The notes under the pieces were generated by a model. It ran no database searches, was not told where the DNA came from, and saw only the letters and a list, made by a program, of their open reading frames with translations. Shown here in pieces: positions 26,370-35,523 of a DNA stretch of 64,000 bases. The stretch lies in assembly GCA_038137215.1 (NCBI GenBank), contig JAYQBG010000008.1, forward strand, positions 1 through 64,000. Reading direction: 5' to 3'. Source of the DNA: JABJAG01 sp038137215. Lineage in GTDB: Bacteria; Pseudomonadota; Alphaproteobacteria; UBA6615. The position numbers were made by a program, and so were the translations under genes. Each line of letters starts with the position of its first letter. Position 1 is the first letter of the stretch.

Positions 26370-26391
26370 GCCATCGGGTCAGACCGATGGC
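26370..26391 (+). promoter_or_regulatory. Hairpin in the mraZ leader
   Basis: GCCATCGG (26370-26377) pairs perfectly with CCGATGGC (26384-26391) around a 6-base loop, between a purine-rich ribosome-site sequence (GGAGGGG, 26358-26364, or TGGAG, 26366-26370) and the mraZ ATG at 26405. When folded it would shorten the effective distance from that site to the start codon. Confidence 0.5.
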
Positions 26392-26404
26392 GTGCAAACA
26401 CACA

Positions 26405-26881
26405 ATGGCGTTGTTCCTTTCGACCACGATTAACAAGGTCGATCGCAAGGGTCGGGTCTCGGTCCCTGCGGCGTTCCGTGCTGTCCTGTCAGGGCAGGCG
26501 TTTCACGGCATTGTGGCGTTCCCGTCGTTCAAGCATCCCGCGGTTCAGTGCGGCGGCATGGAGTGGATGGAGAAGCTTGGCGCCGGGGTGGATGCCTATG
26601 ACATGTTCTCCGACGAACACGACACCCTGACAGCCGCGCTCTTTGCCAACGCCCAGCAGCTCTCCTTCGATGGTGAAGGCCGCGTGCTTTTGCCCGAAAG
26701 CCTGATCGCCCATGCCAGCCTCTCGGATCAGGCTGCGTTTGTGGGGCGCGGGCCGCTGTTCGAAGTCTGGAACCCGGAAACCTTCGCGGCCTACCAGGCC
26801 GACGCGGTCAAGCAGGCGGCCGTAAAAGGCCTGACCCTGCGCCCGGGCACCCCGCCCGGCGGCGAAGGAGACCGGACGTGA
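26405..26881 (+). CDS. mraZ: MraZ, transcriptional regulator of the division/wall cluster
   Basis: A 158-residue protein built of two AbrB-like SpoVT halves; MALFLSTTINKVDRKGRVSVPAAFR is the standard MraZ N-terminus and fixes the start at 26405 despite weak local ribosome-site context. The second half contains AQQLSFDGEGRVLLPESLIAHA and FVGRGPLFEVWNPE. MraZ forms a ring-like oligomer that binds repeated TGGGN boxes and represses the cluster. The four boxes are 70-100 bases upstream. The TGA overlaps rsmH. Confidence 0.96.
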   Translation: MALFLSTTINKVDRKGRVSVPAAFRAVLSGQAFHGIVAFPSFKHPAVQCGGMEWMEKLGAGVDAYDMFSDEHDTLTAALFANAQQLSFDGEGRVLLPESLIAHASLSDQAAFVGRGPLFEVWNPETFAAYQADAVKQAAVKGLTLRPGTPPGGEGDRT

Positions 26882-27894
26882 TGGTGGCGCGGTCATCGCG
26901 TCATCCCGACAACTCCGGAGTCCCCGTGGCTCCCGGACACACCCCGGTTCTTCTCAACGAAGTGATAGATGCGCTCGCACCGCGCGACGGCGGCATCTAT
27001 GTCGATGGTACGCTTGGCGGCGGCGGCTATGCCCGCGCGATCCTCGATGCCGCCGATTGCACGGTCCTCGGCATCGATCGCGACCCCGATGCAATCGCCC
27101 GCAACCAGCCTCTCCTGGAAATCTACGGCGCGCGCCTGCGTCTCCTCCCCGGCCGCTTCGGCGATATGGATAACCTCGTGCGCGGACTCGGGATCGACGC
27201 CGTCGATGGTGTCACCCTCGATCTGGGTGTCTCCTCCCCCCAGATCGATGTAGCCGAACGGGGTTTTTCCTTTGCCAAGGACGGCCCCCTCGACATGCGC
27301 ATGGAGCGTCAGGGCGAAAGCGCCGCCGATGTGGTGAACACCGCCAGTGAATCCGACCTGGCCCATATGGTGCGCACGCTGGGCGAAGAACGCCACGCGC
27401 GCCGCGTGGCCCGTGCCATCGTACAGGCCCGCACTGAACAGGAAATTCGCACCACCGGCCAGTTGGCCGAGATCGTCCGCGCAGTGATCCCGAAATCCCA
27501 CAAGAGCCATGTGGACCCTGCCACACGGACCTTCCAAGCGATCCGCATTCACGTGAATGACGAGATCGGCGAGCTCGAGCGCGGTCTCGTCGGCGCGGAG
27601 GAGCTGCTGCAGCCGAGCGGACGCCTGGCTGTTGTATCCTTCCATTCGTTGGAAGATCGTCCGGTCAAAGCCTTTCTACGTACGCGCAGCGGTGGCGATG
27701 GCCGCGGTTCCAGACACATGCCCGACGAACCCGCAGGCCGCCCCCCGGCCTGGCGTTTGCCCTCACGGCGCGCGACTCAGCCCACCGACAGCGAAACCGC
27801 GCAAAACCCGCGCGCCCGTTCCGCCCGGTTGCGGGTCGGCGAGCGAACCGACGCACCCGGTTGGGGCCCGATCGGCAAGGGAGGGACCGCATGA
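26881..27894 (+). CDS. rsmH: 16S rRNA m4C1402 methyltransferase RsmH
   Basis: A 337-residue SAM-dependent enzyme (MraW) that N4-methylates C1402 of 16S rRNA. Signatures: GHTPVLLNEVIDAL at the start, VDGTLGGGGYARAIL (SAM loop), GVTLDLGVSSPQIDVAERGFSF, and late FQAIRIHVNDEIGELERGL and AVVSFHSLEDRPVKAFLR. ATG at 26881 overlaps the mraZ stop; GTG at 26878 is an alternative, with GGAG 7-10 bases upstream. Second gene of the cluster in nearly all bacteria. Confidence 0.96.
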   Translation: MVARSSRHPDNSGVPVAPGHTPVLLNEVIDALAPRDGGIYVDGTLGGGGYARAILDAADCTVLGIDRDPDAIARNQPLLEIYGARLRLLPGRFGDMDNLVRGLGIDAVDGVTLDLGVSSPQIDVAERGFSFAKDGPLDMRMERQGESAADVVNTASESDLAHMVRTLGEERHARRVARAIVQARTEQEIRTTGQLAEIVRAVIPKSHKSHVDPATRTFQAIRIHVNDEIGELERGLVGAEELLQPSGRLAVVSFHSLEDRPVKAFLRTRSGGDGRGSRHMPDEPAGRPPAWRLPSRRATQPTDSETAQNPRARSARLRVGERTDAPGWGPIGKGGTA

Positions 27895-28397
27895 TCCGGC
27901 CGACCTCCTCCGTTCTGTTGTTGCTGGCCGCCGCGGCAGGTGGTGCCCTGTTCTATATCTCCTTCGAAGTGTCCGAGCTCGATGATCGCCTGGCGACTTT
28001 GAACCGGGACATCCGCGCCGACCGCGAGGCTATTCACGTGCTGCGCGCCGAATGGAGTTTCCTCAATCAGCCCGAACGTCTCGAGGAACTGGCCCGGCGC
28101 CATCTCGATCTGATGCCCGTAGCCGGCAACCAGCTCGCCGGGGCCGGGACTTTACCCGTCCGCCCGGACAGCGAACTGGACACACGCAACCGCACCATCG
28201 GCCCGGATGGCCTGGGCACAGAAATCGCGCTGCCGACCGCCACCCCGAAGGCGAAACCCACTGCCCCGGCCCGCTCGGCGGTAATCCCCGTGGCAACCGC
28301 GACAGCGCCCAAGCCCGAACGCTCCCGTTCCCTTGATGACGTTCTGCGCGAAATCGTGCGTGACGATGTCCGGACGGACACGGCAGGTGAGCGATGA
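27891..28397 (+). CDS. ftsL: Cell division protein FtsL
   Basis: A 168-residue bitopic protein. A short cytoplasmic tip leads to one membrane helix (about 7-25), a periplasmic coiled coil (about 30-62; VSELDDRLATLNRDIRADREAIHVL) and the FtsL motif RAEWSFLNQPERLEELARRHLDL. The C-terminal half (about 85-168) is a Pro/Ala/Thr-rich tail that looks disordered and makes it longer than the E. coli protein. FtsL joins FtsB/FtsQ and activates FtsWI. Overlaps rsmH and ftsI by ATGA. Confidence 0.9.
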   Translation: MIRPTSSVLLLLAAAAGGALFYISFEVSELDDRLATLNRDIRADREAIHVLRAEWSFLNQPERLEELARRHLDLMPVAGNQLAGAGTLPVRPDSELDTRNRTIGPDGLGTEIALPTATPKAKPTAPARSAVIPVATATAPKPERSRSLDDVLREIVRDDVRTDTAGER

Positions 28398-30094
28398 CGC
28401 GGCGGATCAGGATCGAAAGCACCAAGAAGCAGGCGATCGAAACCGCGCGTACGCGGCTGCTGATCGGGGGCACGCTGATGGCGGCCGCCTTCCTTGTGGT
28501 CGGGGTCCGCCTGTTCGACATCGTCGTGCTGAACGAACATGACGACATTCACAGTGCCGCGACGCGGGACATCGTGCGTCCCCAACCCATGTCGCGCGCC
28601 GATATCGTGGACCGAAACGGCGTTTTGCTGGCCACCAGCCTGCCCACGGCCTCCCTGTTCGCCAATCCCCGCAAGGTCACCGACCCGGCCGCGGCAGCGG
28701 CACGCATCGTCGAGGTGATTCCCGATCTGAGTGAAGAGGTGGTGGCTGCACGTCTGGCATCCGACCGGAGCTTTGTCTGGATTCGTCGGAACCTCACCCC
28801 GACCCAGCAATTCGAGATCAACCGGCTGGGTATCCCCGGCCTGGATTTCGAAGCCGAAGAGCGCCGCGTCTATCCCCATGGGCGCCTGGCCGGCCACATT
28901 GTCGGCTTTACGAATGTCGACAATCTCGGGCTCGCGGGAATCGAACAGAGCATGGATGCAGCAATTGAGGGTGCGAAAACACCGCTGCAGCTCTCCATCG
29001 ACATTCGCGTCCAGCAGATCGTCCGTCAGGAACTCGCCAGTCAGATCGAAAAATTCAAAGCCATCGGCGGTGGCGCCATCGTTCTTGATGTGCGTACCGG
29101 CGAAGTGGTTTCCATGGTCTCGCTGCCCGATTTCGACCCTAACGCCCCGGCTCAGGCGCCCGACGAAACACGCTTCAACCGGATCACACTGGGCGTTTAC
29201 GAACTCGGCTCGGTGTTCAAGATCTTCAATCATGCGATCGCACTGGAAACCGGCGCGGCGAGCATGAGCAAGACCTATGACGCGCGGAAGCCCATCCGTA
29301 TCTCGCGCTTCCGGATTTCGGATTTTCACCCGGAAAACCGTGTCCTGACGGTTCCCGAAATCTTCAAGGTCTCGTCCAATATCGGCTCGGCCAAGATGGC
29401 GCTCGACATCGGCTCGGAACGCCAGCGCCAGTATCTGGGCCATCTCGGCCTGTTGCGGCGAACCAGTATCGAGCTGCCTGAACAGGCCCTTCCGATGATC
29501 CCGACCCAGTGGCGCGAGATCAACACCATGACCATCGCCTATGGCCACGGGATCGCGGTCACCCCGCTCCATCTGGCCAGCGCCGTGGCAGCCTCGGTGA
29601 ATGGCGGAATCCTGCGTCCGGTAACCCTGATCCGCAGCAAGACGTCGGAAACAGGCGGCGTGCAGGTGTTCTCGAAAGAGACCTCGGACAAGATGCGCCG
29701 CCTGCTCCGTCTGGTCGTTGAGAACGGCACGGGCCGCAACGCCGATGCCCCGGGTTATCTGGTCGGTGGCAAGACCGGCACCGCGGAAAAACAGGTCAAC
29801 GGCAGCTACAAGCGCAACGCATTGATTTCATCCTTCGTCGGGGTCTTCCCCGTCACCGAACCGCGTTTCGTCGTCTATGCGATGGTCGATGAACCCAAGG
29901 GCATCAAGGAAAGCTTCGGCTACGCCACCGGTGGCTGGACGGCCGCACCGGTGGTCGGCGCCGTCATCAAGCGCATGGCCCCGCTCTTCGGTATCGCACC
30001 CCTCGACGAGAGCGCACCGGAGATCATTCGCGCCCTGACGGTCAACGCCACGGACGGGCCCGCAGCCGGGACCCCGCGCCATGCGACTAACTGA
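28394..30094 (+). CDS. ftsI: FtsI (PBP3), septal peptidoglycan transpeptidase
   Basis: A 566-residue class B penicillin-binding protein. One membrane helix (about 22-44) anchors a pedestal domain and a transpeptidase domain. Active-site motifs are the nucleophile S273 and K276 in GSVFKIF, S327-S328-N329 (VSSNIGSA) and K460-T461-G462 (GGKTGTAEK). It cross-links new septal wall with FtsW as partner glycosyltransferase. It overlaps ftsL by 4 bases and murE by 14. Confidence 0.96.
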   Translation: MTRRIRIESTKKQAIETARTRLLIGGTLMAAAFLVVGVRLFDIVVLNEHDDIHSAATRDIVRPQPMSRADIVDRNGVLLATSLPTASLFANPRKVTDPAAAAARIVEVIPDLSEEVVAARLASDRSFVWIRRNLTPTQQFEINRLGIPGLDFEAEERRVYPHGRLAGHIVGFTNVDNLGLAGIEQSMDAAIEGAKTPLQLSIDIRVQQIVRQELASQIEKFKAIGGGAIVLDVRTGEVVSMVSLPDFDPNAPAQAPDETRFNRITLGVYELGSVFKIFNHAIALETGAASMSKTYDARKPIRISRFRISDFHPENRVLTVPEIFKVSSNIGSAKMALDIGSERQRQYLGHLGLLRRTSIELPEQALPMIPTQWREINTMTIAYGHGIAVTPLHLASAVAASVNGGILRPVTLIRSKTSETGGVQVFSKETSDKMRRLLRLVVENGTGRNADAPGYLVGGKTGTAEKQVNGSYKRNALISSFVGVFPVTEPRFVVYAMVDEPKGIKESFGYATGGWTAAPVVGAVIKRMAPLFGIAPLDESAPEIIRALTVNATDGPAAGTPRHATN

Positions 30095-31568
30095 GCTGCT
30101 GCCCGATATGATGACCATCGACCCCATCATGCGCGAAACGGAAATTTCCGGGCTCACCGCAGACAGCCGCCGGGTCAAGCCGGGTTATCTGTTCGCTGCG
30201 CTGCCGAGTGCAACCGAGAACTCGGGCACCGATGGCCGTGACTTCATCGATGATGCGCTCGCGCGGGGCGCGGTCGCTGTTCTCGCTCCCGACGGAACGA
30301 CTATCGATTCCCCCGAGACCAGATCACCCTGCCTGATCACGGATGCGAACCCGCGCTGGCGCCTCGCCCAGTTCGCGGCGAAATTCTATCCAAAGCAACC
30401 CGCCACGGTGGTCGGTGTCACGGGCACGAACGGCAAATCCTCGGTCGCCGGATTCACGCGCCAGATATGGGCCTTGCTGGGCGAGAAATCGGCCAGCATG
30501 GGCACACTGGGCCTGGATGCCGACGGTTTCGAAGCCGGCGCCAGCCTGACAACCCCCGATCCCGTTACCCTGCATCAGACGCTCAGCGAGCTGGCCACTG
30601 CGGGGATCGACCGTCTGGCGCTCGAAGCTTCGTCCCACGGTCTCGACCAGTACCGGCTCGATGGTGTGCGTTTCGAAGCCGCCGCATTCACGAATCTGAG
30701 CCGCGACCACCTCGACTATCACAAGACCGAGGCCGCCTATCTGGATACGAAACTTCGCCTCTTCCGGTTCCTGCTGCCCGCCGACCATGCCGCGGTGCTG
30801 AACGCCGATTCCCCTTATTTCGAACCGGTCGCCGAAGCCTGCCGCGCCGCCGGACACCGCATCCGCAGCTTCGGCATCCAGACCAGCGACATCCATATCG
30901 CCGATGTGTCCGCATTGCCCGATGGGCTGCGACTGTGCGTCACCATGCGGGACCAGAGCTTCGAAACCCGGCTCAATCTCGTGGGCGGCTTCCAAGCCTA
31001 CAACGTGCTTGCCGCGCTCGCGCTAGCAGTCGAAACCGGTGCAGACATGACCGAGGCATTCAGCACGCTTGCCCATCTGCGTGGCGTGCGCGGACGCATG
31101 GAACGGGTCGGCGCTCTCCAAAACGGTGCCCAGATTTATGTGGACTATGCCCACACCCCCGACGCGCTGAAGACTGCGCTGGCGGCGATTCGCCCGCACA
31201 CACGCGGTCTGCTGCATGTGGTGTTCGGTGCCGGTGGCGATCGCGATTCCGGCAAACGTCCGATGATGGGCCAGGTCGCCGGAGAGCAGGCCGACCGGGT
31301 CGTTGTTACAGATGACAACCCCCGCCGCGAGGACCCGGCTTCCATTCGCCGCCAGGTGCTTGGTGGCTGCCCCGGAGCAACCGATATCGGTGACCGTGCG
31401 GAAGCCATTGCCGCCGCCATCGCCGCACTCGGCCCGGACGATGTCCTAATCATCGCTGGCAAGGGGCACGAAACCGGACAGATTCTCGGGAGTGAGACTC
31501 TCCCCTTCGACGATGCCGAGGTCGCGCACACAATCCTTCTCGAACATGGCGGCGAGGTGGCAAAATGA
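30081..31568 (+). CDS. murE: MurE, UDP-MurNAc-L-Ala-D-Glu:meso-DAP ligase
   Basis: A 495-residue Mur ligase adding the third stem residue. The ATP loop GVTGTNGKSSVAGF, carbamylated-lysine region and ARGxMERVG-type motif (RGVRGRMERVG) are present. D412-N413-P414-R415 is the recognition loop for meso-diaminopimelate rather than lysine, indicating a normal gram-negative peptide stem. The start lies inside ftsI, so translation is probably coupled. Confidence 0.96.
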   Translation: MRLTELLPDMMTIDPIMRETEISGLTADSRRVKPGYLFAALPSATENSGTDGRDFIDDALARGAVAVLAPDGTTIDSPETRSPCLITDANPRWRLAQFAAKFYPKQPATVVGVTGTNGKSSVAGFTRQIWALLGEKSASMGTLGLDADGFEAGASLTTPDPVTLHQTLSELATAGIDRLALEASSHGLDQYRLDGVRFEAAAFTNLSRDHLDYHKTEAAYLDTKLRLFRFLLPADHAAVLNADSPYFEPVAEACRAAGHRIRSFGIQTSDIHIADVSALPDGLRLCVTMRDQSFETRLNLVGGFQAYNVLAALALAVETGADMTEAFSTLAHLRGVRGRMERVGALQNGAQIYVDYAHTPDALKTALAAIRPHTRGLLHVVFGAGGDRDSGKRPMMGQVAGEQADRVVVTDDNPRREDPASIRRQVLGGCPGATDIGDRAEAIAAAIAALGPDDVLIIAGKGHETGQILGSETLPFDDAEVAHTILLEHGGEVAK

Positions 31569-33007
31569 CCGCTTCCGCGCCCCTCTGGCATGCCGAAGAG
31601 GTCGCCGCCGCGACCCATGGCCGCCTCAACACCGACAATTGGCAGGCAACCGGTGTATCCATCGACAGTCGCACCTGCCAGCCCGGCGACTTGTTCGTTG
31701 CCATCTCCGGCGAGCAGTTCGACGGACATGATTTCGTCGCCAGCGCCTTCGAGGCCGGTGCCGCCGCTGCGTTGGTCAGCCAGGAGCCCGCTGATCTGCC
31801 CAAGGATGCCCCGCTGGTGCAGGTCGAGGACGCCATGCACGCGCTCGAAGCCATGGGCCGGTCCGCCCGGGACCGGAGCAAAGCATCCGTCATCGGCGTA
31901 ACGGGTTCTGTCGGAAAAACCGGCACCAAGGAAGCCCTCGGCATTGCCTTCGGCGCGCTCGGCACAACCCACGCAACGCAAGGCAACCTAAACAATCATA
32001 TCGGCGTGCCTCTGACCCTCTCGCGCCTGCCGCGCGAAGCGCGGTTCGCGGTCATCGAGATGGGCATGAACCACGCAGGTGAAATTTCCGTTCTGAGTAA
32101 ACTCGCACGCCCGGACGTTGCGATCATCACGACCATCGCCGCCGTGCATCTGGAATTCTTCGACAGCGTCGCCGGTATCGCCGATGCCAAGGCCGAAATT
32201 TTCGACGGTATGTCGGAGGGTTCGACCGCTGTTCTCAACCGGGACAATGTCTATTTTGCCATCCTTGCCTCCCGGGCCTGGGCGCATGGCGTTGAACGGG
32301 TGCTGGGTTTCGGCGCTCATCCCGAAGCGGATGCCTGCCTGTCGGCCTGTGCATTGTCGGGCGACGGCAGCGACATCACGGCACGGATCGGCGACCGAAT
32401 CATCCGCTACCGCCTTCAGGTGCCCGGACGTCACTGGATTCACAACACGCTGGCGGTCCTTGCCAGCGTCCACGCGCTGGAAGGCGATCTGAACATCGCT
32501 GCCGAGGCCCTGGGCGAGCTTTCTGCCCCGAAGGGACGCGGTGCCCGCTTTCTTATTCAGTTGGAAGACGGTCCCGTGACCGTGATCGATGAGAGCTACA
32601 ACGCCAGCCCCGCTTCCATGCGGGCCGCCTTTGCGGTGCTCGCGTCAAGTCAGCCCAAAACCGGGGGCCGCAGGATTGCAGTCCTCGGGGACATGCTCGA
32701 ACTGGGCGAGACCGCACCCCGGCTAAATGCCGCTCTCGCACGAGACCTGGAAGCTGCCGATGTCGATCGGGTGTTCTGCGCAGGCCCCGACATGAAAGCG
32801 CTGGACGACGCACTGCCAGCCGCCATGCGGGGCGGCCATGCCGAAACATCCGACGCGCTCACCGCCGCCGTGCTGGACGACATTCACGCCGGTGATGTGG
32901 TGATGATCAAGGGATCCCTGGGCAGCCGCATGTCGGTCATCGTGGATGCCTTGTCCGGTCTGGACATCGGCAATGCCAGAACCCGGGAGGCCAACCATGC
33001 TGTTTAA
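31565..33007 (+). CDS. murF: MurF, D-Ala-D-Ala-adding ligase
   Basis: A 480-residue Mur ligase that attaches D-Ala-D-Ala to UDP-MurNAc-tripeptide. Motifs: VSIDSRTCQPGDLFVAISG near the start, GVTGSVGKTGTKEAL (ATP loop), NNHIGVPLTLSRLP, FAVIEMGMNHAGEI, and DESYNASPASMRAAF late. It overlaps murE by ATGA and mraY by 11 bases. Its C-terminal DUF-type domain (GDVVMIKGSLGSRM) is complete. Confidence 0.96.
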   Translation: MTASAPLWHAEEVAAATHGRLNTDNWQATGVSIDSRTCQPGDLFVAISGEQFDGHDFVASAFEAGAAAALVSQEPADLPKDAPLVQVEDAMHALEAMGRSARDRSKASVIGVTGSVGKTGTKEALGIAFGALGTTHATQGNLNNHIGVPLTLSRLPREARFAVIEMGMNHAGEISVLSKLARPDVAIITTIAAVHLEFFDSVAGIADAKAEIFDGMSEGSTAVLNRDNVYFAILASRAWAHGVERVLGFGAHPEADACLSACALSGDGSDITARIGDRIIRYRLQVPGRHWIHNTLAVLASVHALEGDLNIAAEALGELSAPKGRGARFLIQLEDGPVTVIDESYNASPASMRAAFAVLASSQPKTGGRRIAVLGDMLELGETAPRLNAALARDLEAADVDRVFCAGPDMKALDDALPAAMRGGHAETSDALTAAVLDDIHAGDVVMIKGSLGSRMSVIVDALSGLDIGNARTREANHAV

Positions 33008-34082
33008 CCTCCTCGGCCCGCTCGCCGACGAATTCATTGTGTTCAACCTATTCAATTCGCTGACCTTCCGCGCTGGCGGCGCCGTGGTGACCGCGCTGCT
33101 GGTGTCATTCCTGTTCGGCCCGATGATCATCGGATGGCTGCGCCAACAGCAGCCCGGCGGACAGCCAATCCGCGAAGATGGACCCCAGGGTCACCTCAAG
33201 AAGGCCGGAACACCCACCATGGGCGGCTTCCTCATTCTGTTGGCGATCATCGTGAGCACGCTCCTGTGGGCCGATCTGCGAAACGGATATGTCTGGGCCG
33301 TGTTGCTGATCACCGTGGGCTTCGGCGCGATCGGCTTCGTGGACGACTATCACAAGCTGACCCGCTCCCACGCCAAGGGGATTTCGGGGAAAGTGCGGCT
33401 GCTGGCAGAAATCATTGTCGCGGGTGTCGCCACCTTCTGGATCATTCAGTTGGCGCCCGACCCGATCTCGACCAGCCTCGCCCTGCCTTTCGTGAAGAAC
33501 TTCCTGATCGAACTGAGCTGGTTCTTTGTTCCGTTTGCGATCTTCGTGATCGTCGGGGCCTCCAACTCGGTCAACCTGACAGACGGTCTCGACGGCCTTG
33601 CGATCGTCCCCGTCATGATTGCGGCCTCCTGTTTCGGGCTCATTTCCTATGTGGCCGGCAATGCGGTTTTCTCGAACTACCTGCTGATCTTCGCGGTCCC
33701 GGGTTCGGGCGAACTCGCGATCTTCTGCGGCGCCCTGATCGGTGCCGGTCTCGGCTTCCTCTGGTTCAACGCACCGCCCGCCATGGTTTTCATGGGCGAC
33801 ACGGGTTCGCTCGCCATGGGCGGCGCGCTCGGCGGAATTGCCGTCGTGACGAAACACGAACTGGTTCTCGCCATCATCGGCGGGCTGTTTGTCCTAGAGA
33901 CTGTTTCAGTGATCGTCCAGGTCACCTCCTTCAAGCTCACCGGCAAGCGGGTGTTCCGCATGGCGCCGCTCCATCACCACTTCGAACAGAAGGGCTGGGC
34001 CGAACCCACCATCGTGATCCGATTCTGGATCATCGCCGTCATTCTTGCCCTGCTGGGTCTCGCGACCCTGAAACTCCGGTGA
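32997..34082 (+). CDS. mraY: MraY, phospho-MurNAc-pentapeptide transferase
   Basis: A 361-residue polytopic inner-membrane enzyme that forms lipid I on undecaprenyl phosphate. The ATG at 32997 has GGGAGG 7 bases upstream. Signatures: GTPTMGGFLIL, IGFVDDYHKL (metal-binding aspartates), SNSVNLTDGLDGLAI, and the late MAPLHHHFEQKGW histidine motif. About ten membrane helices. The start is in the end of murF. Confidence 0.97.
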   Translation: MLFNLLGPLADEFIVFNLFNSLTFRAGGAVVTALLVSFLFGPMIIGWLRQQQPGGQPIREDGPQGHLKKAGTPTMGGFLILLAIIVSTLLWADLRNGYVWAVLLITVGFGAIGFVDDYHKLTRSHAKGISGKVRLLAEIIVAGVATFWIIQLAPDPISTSLALPFVKNFLIELSWFFVPFAIFVIVGASNSVNLTDGLDGLAIVPVMIAASCFGLISYVAGNAVFSNYLLIFAVPGSGELAIFCGALIGAGLGFLWFNAPPAMVFMGDTGSLAMGGALGGIAVVTKHELVLAIIGGLFVLETVSVIVQVTSFKLTGKRVFRMAPLHHHFEQKGWAEPTIVIRFWIIAVILALLGLATLKLR

Positions 34083-34086
34083 TGCG

Positions 34087-35523
34087 ATGAACGGCACCAC
34101 CACACATACCCCGCTCGACCTTTCGGCCTTCCATGGCCGCAGTCTGGCCGTTCTCGGCCTGGGGGTTTCGGGCATGAGCGCGGCATCGGCCCTTCGCGAC
34201 GCCGGCGCAGAGGTTCTGCCCTGGGACGATCAGGAGACCCGCCGCGAACGGGCCAAGTCGCTGGGTCTGACGCCGACCGATCTGATGGATACCGATTTCT
34301 CCGGGATCGACGCACTGGTTCTCAGCCCGGGCATCCCGCACGGCCAACCGCACTCCCACCCGATGATCGAGCGCGCCCGGGAAGCGGGATGCGAGATTCT
34401 CTGCGACCTCGAACTGCTCACCCGCGTCGAACGCGATGCCCGCTATATCGGGATCACCGGCACCAACGGGAAATCAACAACCACCGCGTTGATCGGACAC
34501 GTTCTCTCCGAACTGGGCATTGCCAGCGCGATCGGCGGCAACATCGGTGCGCCGGGCCTGTCCCTGCCGGCGCTGGGTGCCGAAGGCGTCTATGTCATGG
34601 AATTGTCGTCCTATCAGCTCGAACTCCTGCCCGGCGCCGTCTGTGACATCGCCATTCTGCTCAACATCACGCCCGATCATCTCGACCGGCATGGCGGGAT
34701 GAGTGGCTACATCGCTGCCAAAACCCGAATTTTCCATGGCCAGCGCGCAGGTCAGACGGCCATTGTCGGTATCGACGACGCGCCCACCCGCACGATTTTC
34801 GACGATCTGGACAAGTCCAGCCCCGCAACGGTGGTATCGCTGTCGGTGGAAAAGACCTGCACGGGCGGTGTTTATGTTTCCGACGGCTGGCTGATCGACG
34901 ACCGGGACAACAACGCGTCTCCTGTCCTCGAACTGACGAGCCTTGATGCCCTGCCCGGTCGGCACAACGCCCAGAACGTCGCCGCGGCCTATGCAGCCTG
35001 CACGACCGTGGCGAACGCCACGACAGACTCGGACCGCAACGCGGTCGTTGCAGCCATCCGGACTTTCCCGGGCCTCGTTCATCGGCAGGAACTGGTCGGG
35101 TTCCGCGACCAGGTGCGCTTTGTGAACGATTCCAAGGCCACCAATGCTGAAGCTGCCGCCCATGCGCTGGCCGCTTACGACAATATTGTCTGGATCGCCG
35201 GCGGCATCGCCAAGGACGGCGGAATTGAAGCGCTCGAACCCCTGTTTGAGCGCATTGAACACGCGTTCCTGATCGGCGAGGCCGCACAGGACTTTGCGCA
35301 AGTACTGAAGGGCCGCGTGCCTGCCGACATTTCCGGCGATCTCAGTACCGCCGTTGCCGCCGCCGCGCGCCATGCCGGAAACGGCCCCGCGACGGTGCTG
35401 CTCTCGCCGGCCTGCGCGTCCTTTGACCAGTTCTCCAGCTTCGAGGCCCGCGGAGACGCGTTCAAGGCCGCCGTGCGGGCGCTCGACGGCTTCACCGCGA
35501 CGCAGGTGGGGGGAACGGCATGA
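34087..35523 (+). CDS. murD: MurD, UDP-MurNAc-L-Ala:D-Glu ligase
   Basis: A 478-residue Mur ligase that adds D-glutamate, the second stem residue. Domain 1 begins RSLAVLGLGVSGMSAA; the ATP loop is YIGITGTNGKSTTTALIGH; further motifs are LELLPGAVCDIAILLNITPDHLDRH, GRHNAQNVAAAYAA and FVNDSKATNAEAAAHAL. It begins 4 bases after the mraY stop, one of the few junctions in the cluster without overlap, and has a weak ribosome site. Confidence 0.96.
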   Translation: MNGTTTHTPLDLSAFHGRSLAVLGLGVSGMSAASALRDAGAEVLPWDDQETRRERAKSLGLTPTDLMDTDFSGIDALVLSPGIPHGQPHSHPMIERAREAGCEILCDLELLTRVERDARYIGITGTNGKSTTTALIGHVLSELGIASAIGGNIGAPGLSLPALGAEGVYVMELSSYQLELLPGAVCDIAILLNITPDHLDRHGGMSGYIAAKTRIFHGQRAGQTAIVGIDDAPTRTIFDDLDKSSPATVVSLSVEKTCTGGVYVSDGWLIDDRDNNASPVLELTSLDALPGRHNAQNVAAAYAACTTVANATTDSDRNAVVAAIRTFPGLVHRQELVGFRDQVRFVNDSKATNAEAAAHALAAYDNIVWIAGGIAKDGGIEALEPLFERIEHAFLIGEAAQDFAQVLKGRVPADISGDLSTAVAAAARHAGNGPATVLLSPACASFDQFSSFEARGDAFKAAVRALDGFTATQVGGTA

